Source: an uncultured Caulobacteraceae bacterium
GTDB lineage: Bacteria > Pseudomonadota > Alphaproteobacteria > Caulobacterales > Caulobacteraceae
Length of the DNA stretch: 9,612 bases
NCBI GenBank assembly: GCA_937910255.1
Contig: CALEOQ010000586.1
Coordinates: 1 to 9,612, forward strand
Reading direction: 5' to 3'
Shown: positions 1 to 7,012 of the stretch, piece after piece
Numbering within the stretch: the stretch's first letter is position 1
Layout: the number at the start of each line of letters is the position of its first letter
Notes under the pieces: model-generated
Databases searched by the model: none
Seen by the model: the letters and a program-made list of their open reading frames with translations, nothing else
Told to the model about the DNA's origin: nothing
Position numbers and translations under genes: made by a program

Positions 1-86
1 GGCTGTAGGGTACTGTTGTGTTTTGTACAAGCGTCCGGCGCCCACCGGGACCTACCCTCTTTCCCTCCAGGAGGCCCTTCCGAGCT
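1..86 (+). other. Illumina P5/Read-1 adapter and unexplained leader (artefact)
   Basis: Bases 29-86 align end to end without a gap to the 58-base Illumina P5 plus Read-1 adapter as I know it, with about 45 of 58 positions matching. The best-preserved stretch is CTTTCCCT at about 59-66. Nearly all differences replace A or T with G or C. Bases 1-28 lie outside the adapter and are T/G-rich; they weakly resemble a nanopore ligation adapter, but I am not sure of that. None of this is genomic sequence. It opens an apparent reading frame from base 23 whose first 21 residues are translated adapter. The mirror-image adapter at the other end makes chance similarity very unlikely. Confidence 0.92.
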
Positions 87-2080
87 TCCGGTGGCGGGAA
101 GGGGTGGACGGCGCCCGGGCCACGGCCTGGGTCGAGGGCCAGAACGCCAGGGCCAAGGCCAGGCTGGAGGGCGATCCCCGCTACGAGACCCTGCTGGCCG
201 AGGCGCGGGCCATCTTCACCGCCCAGGACCGCATCGCCACCCCCAGCTTCCGGGCCGGCGGGGTGGACAATCTCTGGCAGGACGACGTCCATCCCCACGG
301 CCTGTGGCGCCATGCGAGCCTGGCGTCCTACGCCGCCGGAACGCCGGATTGGGCGACGATCCTTGATGTGGACGCGCTCGCCGAGGCCGAGGACCGCAAC
401 TGGTTCTTCCAATGGGCCGAATGCCTGAAGCCCGCCCAGACCCGCTGCCTCGTGGAGCTGTCCGACGGGGGCGGTGACGCCGTCGAGATCCGTGAGTTCG
501 ACACAAACGCCAAGGCCTTCGTCGAGGGCGGCTTTACGTCCCCCGAGGGCAAGCAAAGCACCGCCTGGCTGGACGCCGACACCCTGCTGGTCGCCCGCGA
601 ATGGGTCCCCGGCGAGGTGACCGAGTCCGGCTACGCCTACGTGCTGAAGTCGCTGACCCGGGACGGGACGGCGACCGAGCTCTATCGCGGCCAGCCCACC
701 GATGTGTCGGTCTTCCCCATCGTGCTGCGGGGCGAGGGCGGCCGGGCCGAGGCGGTGATCGCCGGGCGGGGAATCACCTTCTTCGAAAACGACTTCATGC
801 TGCTGGGCGAGGGCGCGCCCGTCCGCCTGAACCTGCCGAAAAAGGCCGAGTACGAGGCCTATGTAAGCGGCCAGGCGGTGTTTTCCCTGCAGGAGGCCTA
901 TGGCGACCTGCCCCAGGGCGCCCTGGTGGCCTTCGACCTCGCCGCCCTCAAGGCCGACCCGGCCGGCGCCAAGGCCCAGCTGATCTTTGCGCCCGGCCCT
1001 CGCCAGGCCATCCAGGAGGTCGGCTCAACCGACAGCCGGCTGGTGGTCGCCCTGCTGGAGGACGTCAAGGGCGCGGTGGACGCCTGGGCCTTCGAGGACG
1101 GCGCCTGGACCTCGACCCGCCTGCCCCTGCCCACCGACGCCAACATCAGCCTGACCGACCTGGCCTCCGCCACCGACGCCCTGTTCGCCAAGGTCGAGGG
1201 CTTTCTTACGCCCACCAGCCTGTGGCTGGCCGATGCGGCCGCCGCCAGCGCCCGCCAGGTCGCCGCCCTCCCCGACCGGTTCGATCCCACGACCCACCTG
1301 GTGGAGCAGCACTGGGCGACCTCCAGCGACGGGGCGCAGATCCCCTATTTCGTGGTCCGCCCCAAGGCCGCCCCCCTGGACGGCCAGATCCCCACCCTGA
1401 TGTACGGCTATGGGGGCTTCGAGATCGCCAAGCCGCCCATCTACATGCCCGAGGCCGGCAAGCTGTGGATGGCCAGGGGCGGCGCCTATGTGATCGCCAA
1501 TATCCGCGGCGGCGGCGAGTTCGGCCCGGCCTGGCACCAGTCGGTGCTGCGCGAAAACCGCCAGCTGGCCTTCGACGACTTCGCCGCCGTGGCCCGCGAC
1601 CTCACCGCCCGAAACATCACCTCAGCCGAACGCCTGGGCATCTATGGCCGTTCCAACGGCGGGGTGCTGACCAGCGTGTCGATGACCCAGCATCCGGAGC
1701 TGTGGAACGCGGTGGTGATCGAAAGCCCGCTGATCGACATGCTGCGCTATCACCGCCTGCCGGCCGGGGCCTCCTGGGTCGGCGAATACGGCGACCCGGA
1801 AGTCCCTGAGGACCGCGCCTTCATCGCCCGCTATTCGGCCTATCAGAACCTCAAGGCGGGGACCGACTACCCCGAGGCCTACATCACCACCAACACCCGC
1901 GACGACCGGGTCCATCCGGGCCACGCCCGCAAGTTCGCCGCCGCCCTGGAGGCGCTGGACGTCCCCTACATCTATTACGAGCCCGCCGCCGGCGGCCACG
2001 CCAATGACGCCGACCCCCAGCTCAACGCCGCCCGCTGGGCGCGGCACTATGTCTATCTGATGCAGCGGCTGATGGACTGA
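87..2080 (+). CDS. S9 family prolyl oligopeptidase-like serine peptidase, 5' truncated
   Basis: This is a serine peptidase of the prolyl oligopeptidase (S9) family, which cleaves peptides using a C-terminal alpha/beta-hydrolase domain gated by a beta-propeller. About 664 genomic codons are present, reading in frame from the adapter junction. The visible start, FRWREGVDGARATAWVEGQN, matches the early N-terminal motif of the family (usually near YRWLE.VdgaraLaWV.aqN). Probably only a few tens of residues are missing, including any signal peptide. Counting from base 23 as residue 1, the propeller spans roughly 60-410 and the hydrolase domain 420-685. The nucleophile is Ser544 in GRSNGG, the acid is probably Asp628 in TRDDRVHP, and the base is His659 in GGHAND. 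This order and spacing resemble those of porcine prolyl oligopeptidase. YGYGGF near residue 465 is the usual motif early in the catalytic domain. The stop is TGA at 2078-2080. Exact substrate preference and location cannot be told. Confidence 0.93.
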
Positions 2081-2089
2081 GCATCCGCC

Positions 2090-2104
2090 GCTTGCGGAGC
2101 AAGC
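2090..2104 (+). terminator. Possible hairpin after the S9 peptidase gene
   Basis: Nine bases after the peptidase stop codon there is a perfect 6-bp inverted repeat, GCTTGC / GCAAGC, with a 3-base loop. A competing 5-bp stem, TCCGC / GCGGA (2085-2089 with 2094-2098), overlaps it. No T-run follows, so this would be a weak intrinsic terminator at best. Its position between the peptidase gene and the tRNA gene is the main support. Confidence 0.25.
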
Positions 2105-2172
2105 CCGACCTGAGTAGGTTCCGCGCCTCGCTCAGCGGGCCTGCTTCATCCCAGGCCCCCTTGCTGGCCCTA

Positions 2173-2262
<90 letters not shown>

Positions 2263-2364
2263 CGCCCCTAAATCATTGTAAGATTTGACAAAAACGGCCC
2301 CGCGGTGGGCTCCGGCTCAGGTCGCGCGCATCCTACAGGCGGCGTCGCCGCGAGCTGCGCGGCC

Positions 2365-3069
2365 TCACCGCACGGCTTCAGAGGATAGCCGCTGGGCCTC
2401 CGCAATCTGCTGCGGCGTCATCAGCTTTTGGATTGCTTCCCTGTTTGTCCTCGCGTCGGCATTCCCCTGCGCAGCCGCAAGATTGTACCACTTTTAGGCC
2501 TCGACGTAGTTCTGCGGAACGCCCTCGCCATTCCTGTGCATGACACCGAGGTTGCTCTGGGCGCCGGCATGGCCCTGCGCTGCGGCAAGGCGGAACCACT
2601 TCACGGCCTCGGCGTAGTTCTGCGGAACGCCCTCGCCATTCCTGTGCATGACACCGAGGTTGTTCTGGGCGCCGGCAAAGCCCTGCGCAGCGGCAAGGTG
2701 GAACCACTTCATGGCCTCGGCGTGGTTCTGCGGCACGCCCGTGCCAAGGTAGTACATCGAACCGAGTGCGGTCTGGGCGACGGCGACGCCCTGGGCGGCG
2801 GCAAGTCGGTACCACGTCACCGCCTCGACGTAGTTCTGCGGAACGCCCTCGCCGTTCTTGTACATCGTGCCGAGAGTGAACTGGGCGCGAGCTTCGCCCT
2901 GCGCGGCGGCAAGGCGGAATTGCGCCAGGGCGACCGCATAGTTCCCAGAGGCGTAAGCCGCCACACCCCTATCGAGAGCACTCAGATCCTGCGCCGTCGC
3001 CGGCGCAGACACCAGTAGCGAGACCGCGCATGTCGCCGCTGCAATGGCCCGCAAAGCTACCCAGCCCAT
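2365..3069 (-). pseudogene. Exported Sel1-repeat protein gene interrupted by an in-frame stop
   Basis: Translation from ATG (3067-3069) gives a signal peptide, MGWVALRAIAAATCAVSLLV then SAPATAQ, with likely cleavage after ATA near residue 26. It is followed by a short helical lead-in and 36-residue Sel1 (TPR-like) repeats with core AAAQG.a.AQ..LG.MY..G.GVPQNY.EA..W. Sel1 repeats form helical scaffolds for protein-protein contacts; with this export signal the product would be periplasmic. At codon 192 a TAA (2494-2496) replaces the residue that is Val or Met in sister repeats (EAVKW, EAMKW). The same frame then continues with KWYNLAAAQGNADAR and a tail, KLMTPQQIAEAQRLSSEAVR, ending at TGA (2365-2367). 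The coding potential is thus intact on both sides of one nonsense codon. One substitution from a Leu, Gln, Glu, Lys or Ser codon would explain it. It may be a true recent pseudogene, a protein shortened to 191 residues, or a sequence error. An AGGGGG ribosome-binding site supports the start. Confidence 0.85.
2499..2930 (-). repeat. Four tandem 108-bp units encoding Sel1 repeats
   Basis: Four contiguous 108-bp units (2499-2606, 2607-2714, 2715-2822, 2823-2930) encode the Sel1 motifs of the interrupted gene. The first two listed differ at only about 7 of 108 positions by eye, and several changes are silent. The other two have diverged much further. This suggests a recent tandem duplication or gene conversion at the C-terminal end of the array, next to the premature stop. 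Confidence 0.85.
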
Positions 3070-3074
3070 GTCAG

Positions 3075-3080
3075 CCCCCT
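3075..3080 (-). promoter_or_regulatory. Ribosome-binding site of the Sel1-repeat gene
   Basis: On the minus strand, AGGGGG ends 5 bases before the ATG at 3067-3069. This supports that start codon and the signal peptide it creates. Confidence 0.6.
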
Positions 3081-3176
3081 AGCTCTTTTGGCGCGGGAAG
3101 CTTAGCAATATGGGGGACGAGCAACAATGCGCGCACTCAGTGGCGACAGTGCGTTCGGCTTAGGGGCATCCAAGCT

Positions 3177-3408
3177 CCTGGGGGAGGCGGCCTGAACCGA
3201 GGCCCCATGCACACCTCCGTTCGCCGGTGAGCATGGATGGCCCGGTCAAGCCGGGCCATGACGGGGGTGGGGGACGGACTACGCTCTATCACCCACATTT
3301 CCCCCACCGCGTCATGCTCGGCCCTGTGCCGAGCATCCCTCGTCGAGGCGGGCGCGAGCGTCGAGAGGGATCCTGGGCACAGGGCCCAGGATGACGTGTG
3401 GAGGGAGA
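3177..3408 (+). repeat. Dispersed hairpin-rich repeat, copy A
   Basis: About 232 bp closely matching 4904-5132 (copy B, same orientation, roughly 90% identical by eye). It contains three perfect 9-bp hairpins, each with a 5-base loop: ATGGCCCGG/CCGGGCCAT (3237-3245 with 3251-3259), ATGCTCGGC/GCCGAGCAT (3314-3322 with 3328-3336) and ATCCTGGGC/GCCCAGGAT (3370-3378 with 3384-3392). The last two also form the arms of one long imperfect inverted repeat from CGTCAT (3310) to ATGACG (3396). There is no convincing reading frame. Similar palindromic intergenic repeats are common in alphaproteobacterial genomes. It could be a non-autonomous mobile element or a transcript-processing or folding element. 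It lies about 107 bp upstream of the Sel1 gene start. Confidence 0.85.
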
Positions 3409-3735
3409 ACCCATGGGTGAGCGCGCCTTGAACGACAGGAGATAGGCGTTCTCTTGCAAAGGGGTCTGGATGGTGTTGGGTAGTGCTGCAGGTCACAATG
3501 TCCGACAGGCGACGAGTTTGTTTGAGCGCCCGATCCCTTCAAACCCGAGGCCTGGACACGCGCTCTCTGGCGTGATCCTCGCAACTATAATCGCTCGGTG
3601 GGGCTGGGCTCAGGACGGCGCCTGTTGCGAGCAGGCGGCGAGCGATGGACCGGCCGAATCCGCCGGTTCCGGTCGCCGCCCCGCTCAGGGTAAGCCGGTC
3701 ACCACAGGGATAATCCCACGCCGGCTGCACCGTTG
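3409..3735. other. Intergenic stretch without a convincing gene
   Basis: About 330 bases between repeat copy A and the alpha/beta-hydrolase-like gene. Short reading frames cross it on both strands, but their translations are rich in Pro, Arg and Cys, show no motif, and the plus-strand ones have no ribosome-binding site. A perfect TATAAT occurs at 3586-3591 but has no recognisable -35 partner at 16-18 bases. The only structure I can support is the nested inverted repeat at 3693-3726, listed separately. Confidence 0.5.
3693..3726 (+). promoter_or_regulatory. Nested inverted repeat just before the hydrolase-like gene
   Basis: AGCCGG (3693-3698) and CCGGCT (3721-3726) are perfect inverted repeats. 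They enclose a second short dyad, GGGA-TAA-TCCC (3707-3717). The element ends 9 bases before the ATG at 3736, where a ribosome-binding site would be expected but none is evident. It could be an operator or a leader hairpin that limits translation, but such short dyads also arise by chance in GC-rich DNA. Confidence 0.3.
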
Positions 3736-4308
3736 ATGAGAACCGTACTTGTCTGTGGGACCTTCAAGGTGGCTGAGAGCTTGAAACACTGGCTCTCCCT
3801 GCTTCCAGATGTCTCGATCTATCGCTTGCCAAACCCCGTGAGGGAGGCAGAGGTGGGCCACACTGTGGCCGGTTATGCAGCATGGCTGGAGCCAAGGGTC
3901 GCGGAGGCCGACCTCGTCATTGGGCAGTCGCTTGGCGGGACGGTGGCGCTGTGCACGCCCACAAAAGCGCGCGTTGTCGCGGTTGATCCTCCACTCTCAA
4001 CCGATGGCTTTGCCAAAGCGCTCCCCGCATTCATGCGGGCGGCGGAGGGACCTTTGGACTATCCCGAAATCTGGCGGTTTCTGTTCGATGTCTACGGGAT
4101 TCGCCGAGAGGGTGGTCTGGAACCTCGTGACTATCATCCGCGCATCCAGGCTGGAGAGGTCATCGCCTGTACGGTGGGAAGCCTGCTCTGCGAGGGGGAT
4201 GTGCGCAGACTCACCGGTGTTCGGTATGTGGAAGGGACTCACGACCTGATGGCGGTCAACCCACACGGCGTGCTGAAGGCCCTAGGTCTCGGCGCGGGCG
4301 CCGCATAG
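3736..4308 (+). CDS. Small alpha/beta-hydrolase-like protein
   Basis: A 190-residue protein with features of a compact alpha/beta hydrolase. It has an N-terminal beta strand, RTVLVCGTF, where the oxyanion loop usually sits, then a nucleophile elbow, GQSLGG (GxSxG) with Ser about residue 65, preceded by the hydrophobic strand ADLVI. A strand, VVAVDPP, follows, and there is a C-terminal GTHD with a likely catalytic His about residue 169. Length and layout resemble small serine hydrolases of the RBBP9 type, but I cannot assign it to that family. Substrate is unknown. No signal peptide or membrane segment is seen. An in-frame TTG directly precedes the ATG, and neither has a clear ribosome-binding site. 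Codon use looks somewhat less G/C-biased than in the peptidase and chemotaxis genes. With the flanking repeats this hints at separate acquisition, which is an inference. The SRPBCC gene follows after 44 bases. Confidence 0.72.
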   Translation: MRTVLVCGTFKVAESLKHWLSLLPDVSIYRLPNPVREAEVGHTVAGYAAWLEPRVAEADLVIGQSLGGTVALCTPTKARVVAVDPPLSTDGFAKALPAFMRAAEGPLDYPEIWRFLFDVYGIRREGGLEPRDYHPRIQAGEVIACTVGSLLCEGDVRRLTGVRYVEGTHDLMAVNPHGVLKALGLGAGAA

Positions 4309-4352
4309 AATTGCAGGATGTCTGAAGTGGGGACAATGACCACGCCTCAGCA

Positions 4353-4922
4353 ATGGTGATGCATGCCCATGGTCCCTGGACCCCGCCCCCAGCGCTGATC
4401 TCAGCGGAACAGTCCTCCCGCGGCCCCTCCGCTGAAGTCTCGACCACCGCCGCGGCCCCCCTCGCCCAGGTCTGGGCCGTGTTCGTGCCCATCGACCTCG
4501 CGCAGGTCTTCCCGAACGGCTCTGGCCCGATCCCCGCCGTGGTGGGGACGAGCGATCAGACGGGGCCTTGGGATGTGGTGGGCAGTGCGCGGCGGGTGCG
4601 GCTGGCCGATGGGACGTCGGTGCGCGAGGAGATCCTGGCCAGCGAGCCCTGCGACGGGGCGGCGCCGCGTGAGGGCCGCGCCCGGTTCGCCTATCGGGTG
4701 GACGAGTTCACCGGCCCGCTGGCGGCCCTGACCACCGCGGCTTTTGGCGAATGGAGCTTTGTCGAGACCGCGCCGGACCGGACGCAGATCACCTGGCGCT
4801 ACAGGTTTACGCCCCGCTCGGCCCTGATGACGCCGCTGCTGTCGGCGCTGATCGCGCTCTTCTGGCGGACCTATATGCGCCGGGGGATCGAGAATGTGCG
4901 GCGCCTGGGGGAGGCGGGTTGA
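4353..4922 (+). CDS. SRPBCC (START/polyketide-cyclase-like) fold protein
   Basis: A 189-residue protein resembling the SRPBCC superfamily, whose helix-grip fold encloses a pocket for hydrophobic ligands. The typical opening is a strand followed by AAPLAQVWAVF, where small-residue-Pro-x-x-x-Val-Trp begins the first helix. Then come strands such as WDVVGSARRVRLADGTSVRE and FAYRVDEF, a pair near WSFVET and TQITWRYRF, and a long C-terminal helix with a hydrophobic stretch, LMTPLLSALIALFWRTYMRR. Ligand and reaction are unknown. The first 25 or so residues are Pro/Ser-rich and outside the fold, so translation may begin elsewhere; ATG 4353, GTG 4356 and ATG 4359 are in-frame candidates without a clear ribosome-binding site. 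The last few codons and the stop TGA (4920-4922) lie within repeat copy B, so the native C-terminus may have been altered by repeat insertion. Confidence 0.72.
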   Translation: MVMHAHGPWTPPPALISAEQSSRGPSAEVSTTAAAPLAQVWAVFVPIDLAQVFPNGSGPIPAVVGTSDQTGPWDVVGSARRVRLADGTSVREEILASEPCDGAAPREGRARFAYRVDEFTGPLAALTTAAFGEWSFVETAPDRTQITWRYRFTPRSALMTPLLSALIALFWRTYMRRGIENVRRLGEAG

Positions 4923-5132
4923 ACCGAGCCCCATGCACACCTCCGTTCGCCGGTGAGCATGGATGGCCCGGTCAAGCCGGGCCATGACGGGGGTGGGGGA
5001 CGGACTACTATCTCCCCACACTTCCCCCACCGCGTCATGCTCGGCCCTGTGCCGAGCATCCCTGTCGAGGGCAGGCGCAAGCGTCGAGAGGGATCCTGGG
5101 CACAAGGCCCAGGATGACGCGGGGAGGGAGAG
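4904..5132 (+). repeat. Dispersed hairpin-rich repeat, copy B
   Basis: This is the second copy of the element at 3177-3408, in the same orientation, beginning with the same CCTGGGGGAGGCGG. All three 9-bp stems with 5-base loops are perfect again: 4963-4971 with 4977-4985, 5037-5045 with 5051-5059, and 5093-5101 with 5107-5115. Copies A and B differ by scattered substitutions and small indels that fall mainly in spacers and loops, for example loop ACAGG in A against ACAAG in B. This is compatible with selection for structure. The start overlaps the last codons of the SRPBCC gene. The end lies about 140 bases before the proposed start of the helical protein. Confidence 0.85.
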
Positions 5133-5272
5133 GCGGCGCTTCAGGGGCGCGCCAGGGCGGGCCGCCCTTCGTGGCCCCTCTTTGCCTCTCGCGCCCCCTC
5201 GGCCGCCCCGACTTAACCGCAGATTCGGACTTCCATGCCCATGATCGCCGTCTGGGTTGTCGGGGTCTTCGC

Positions 5273-7000
5273 GTGCGAGCAGCTGTTCTTTCCGCCCTGG
5301 CCGTCAGCCCGGCGCCTGACCTGTTCATCGCCCAGCTGGAGCAGGCGCGGGCGCAGATCGAGACGCGGTTCGCCAGCGCCGGCGAGCAGCTGGCCCAGTC
5401 CCTGGAGGTGGTCAGCGGCCTGGTCGGCGGCCTGGACACCCTGCGCCAGGCGCTGAGTTCGGACTCCGTCTCGCGCACCACCGAGGATCTGCAGCAGACC
5501 GCCGAGGCGCTCAATGGATTGCCGGCGGTCCAGGATCAACGGCTGAGCCAGCTCGACCAGCTGCAGCAGGCCAGCGGCCGCCTGCGCAGCCATGTGGACG
5601 ACATGCGCCAGCTGCTGCGATACCTGCGGGTCTTCGCCCTCAATGTGAAGATCACCGCCAGCACGACCACCAACAGCTGGCAGGAATTCGCCGGTTTCGC
5701 CGATGCCATGTGCGAACAGATCGACATGGGCGGCGGCCTGCTGAAGGACTTCGCCGAGACCCTGGACACCCTGACCGTTCAGCTGGACGGCGCGCTGGAC
5801 TTCGAGAAGGCGCTGACGGCGCAGTACCGCACCCTGCTGCCGGCCGTGCCCCAGCGTCTGGCCACCAACGCCTCGGCCATCGGCGTGCACCACGCCAAGA
5901 TCGCAGAAGTCGCCGCCTCGGTGGCCGCCGTGGCCCGCGACATCCAGAACAAGGTCGGCGGCGCCCTGATGGCCCTGCAGATCGGCGACATCACCCGCCA
6001 GCGGATCGAGCACGTGCAGTTCGGCCTGGGCGTCATCCGCGACCTCGACGCCGCCGGCCTCTCGGCTGAGGCCCGCGACCGGCTGGAGCGCCGCCTCCTG
6101 CACATGCTGGCCGAGCAGGCGGCCGACACCGCGGCCGATTTCCAGGCCGAAGCCCTGAAGGTCGCCCAGAACCTGGCCGGCCTCGCCAACGACACCGACA
6201 AGATCACCGTCTTCCACGCCCTGATGGACGCCGACGGCGACGGCGAAGGCCTGCGCGACCTGGAGGCCAGCGTCAGCCAGGCCCGCGGCCTGGTGGGCGA
6301 CGTGCAGGCGGCCACCGCCAACGCCAGCCAGATCGCCCACAATACGGTGGAGACCATCGCCATCCTCGAGCAGCGCGTGGACGTCATCCATCTGGTCAAG
6401 CGCGACATCCAGCAGATGGCGATCAATTCGAGCCTGCGATGCGGCCGGCTGGGCGAGGTGGGCAAGCCGCTGAACGTCATCGCCCTGGAGCTGACCAACC
6501 ACGCCGGTCGCCTCGAAGAGGCGGCCGACCACACCCTGGAGGCCCTCGACGCCCTGGCCGGCGTGGCCGCGGGGATGGAGCCGGACGCCGCCGCCCAGGG
6601 CGGCGGCGACGCCATGGCCGAGCGTCTGGACGGGGCGGCGGCTCAGCTGCGCGCCGCCGCCGACATTGTCGAACGCGACCTGGCCGGCATGTCCGACCAG
6701 AGCGAGCTGGCGGCCCGGGCCCTGGGGGCCGCAGCCGACCACCTCGGCCGGCAGGGCGCCCTGGGCGACGCCGTCCAGGCCACCGCCCTGGCCCTGGCCC
6801 AGGCGGCGGGACCACGGGTCGAGGACATCGACGACATCCAGGATCTGGTGGTTGCGGCCATGGCGACCATCGGCGCCCGCTACACCATGGCCCGGGAGCG
6901 GACCATCCACGCCCTGCACGCGCCGCAGGTCGCAGACGCGGCGCCGGCCAGCGCCCCGCCGGTTAATGACGACGCGCTGCTGGAGGCCGCCCTCTTCTGA
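5273..7000 (+). CDS. Soluble Ala-rich helical protein with divergent chemoreceptor-tip-like motif
   Basis: From GTG 5273 this encodes about 575 residues, strongly helical and rich in Ala, Leu, Gln and Asp with coiled-coil-like spacing. There is no signal peptide, membrane segment, HAMP or PAS domain. Two segments stand out. QIGDITRQRIEHV (about 236-248) resembles the Q.xD.tRQ.ieHV pattern found in chemotaxis-associated helical proteins. From about 382 to 409 it aligns without gaps to the Tsr receptor hairpin tip, beginning QMAINSSLRCGRLGEVGKPL; N, R, GE, G, V, A and E are kept, while the glutamate of NAAVEAAR becomes Arg. Together with the adjacent cheB-cheR-cheW genes, this suggests a cytoplasmic partner of the chemosensory array, but function is inferred. 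The start is uncertain. The frame is open back to an ATG at 5114, but that codon lies inside the repeat. GTG 5273 has only a weak GGGG upstream. The last codons and stop form the shared hairpin with cheB. Confidence 0.75.
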   Translation: MRAAVLSALAVSPAPDLFIAQLEQARAQIETRFASAGEQLAQSLEVVSGLVGGLDTLRQALSSDSVSRTTEDLQQTAEALNGLPAVQDQRLSQLDQLQQASGRLRSHVDDMRQLLRYLRVFALNVKITASTTTNSWQEFAGFADAMCEQIDMGGGLLKDFAETLDTLTVQLDGALDFEKALTAQYRTLLPAVPQRLATNASAIGVHHAKIAEVAASVAAVARDIQNKVGGALMALQIGDITRQRIEHVQFGLGVIRDLDAAGLSAEARDRLERRLLHMLAEQAADTAADFQAEALKVAQNLAGLANDTDKITVFHALMDADGDGEGLRDLEASVSQARGLVGDVQAATANASQIAHNTVETIAILEQRVDVIHLVKRDIQQMAINSSLRCGRLGEVGKPLNVIALELTNHAGRLEEAADHTLEALDALAGVAAGMEPDAAAQGGGDAMAERLDGAAAQLRAAADIVERDLAGMSDQSELAARALGAAADHLGRQGALGDAVQATALALAQAAGPRVEDIDDIQDLVVAAMATIGARYTMARERTIHALHAPQVADAAPASAPPVNDDALLEAALF

Positions 7001-7007
7001 GGCGGCC
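6985..7007. terminator. Hairpin between convergent genes
   Basis: A perfect 7-bp inverted repeat, GGCCGCC (6985-6991) and GGCGGCC (7001-7007), with a 9-base loop containing the stop codon of the helical protein. It sits in the 12-base gap before the cheB stop (7013-7015), where a bidirectional terminator would be expected. Neither strand has a T-run, so it may rather limit RNA decay or read-through. Confidence 0.4.
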
Positions 7008-7012
7008 GCCGC

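Noticed and set aside
23..86. ATG at 23 as the start of the S9 peptidase
   Set aside because: Bases 29-86 are adapter sequence, so the ATG and the first 21 residues are not genomic; the real start is outside the window.
2499..2930. CRISPR-like array from regular 108-bp repeats
   Set aside because: The units are contiguous, have no unique spacers, and encode Sel1 protein repeats.
3586..3591. Perfect TATAAT as a promoter for the hydrolase-like gene
   Set aside because: No recognisable -35 hexamer at the expected spacing and it is about 145 bases from the gene; a chance match is likely.
3470..3736. 88-residue plus-strand reading frame in the intergenic region
   Set aside because: No ribosome-binding site, no motif and unusual composition; nothing supports it as a gene.
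5114..5272. ATG 5114 as the start of the helical protein
   Set aside because: The ATG lies in the right arm of repeat copy B, and the next 50 residues are Arg/Gly/Pro-rich and unlike the rest of the protein.
5213..6919. 568-residue minus-strand reading frame opposite the helical-protein gene
   Set aside because: It is Gly/Val/Gln/His-rich with no motif, mirrors a strongly biased high-GC gene on the other strand, and has no conserved features.
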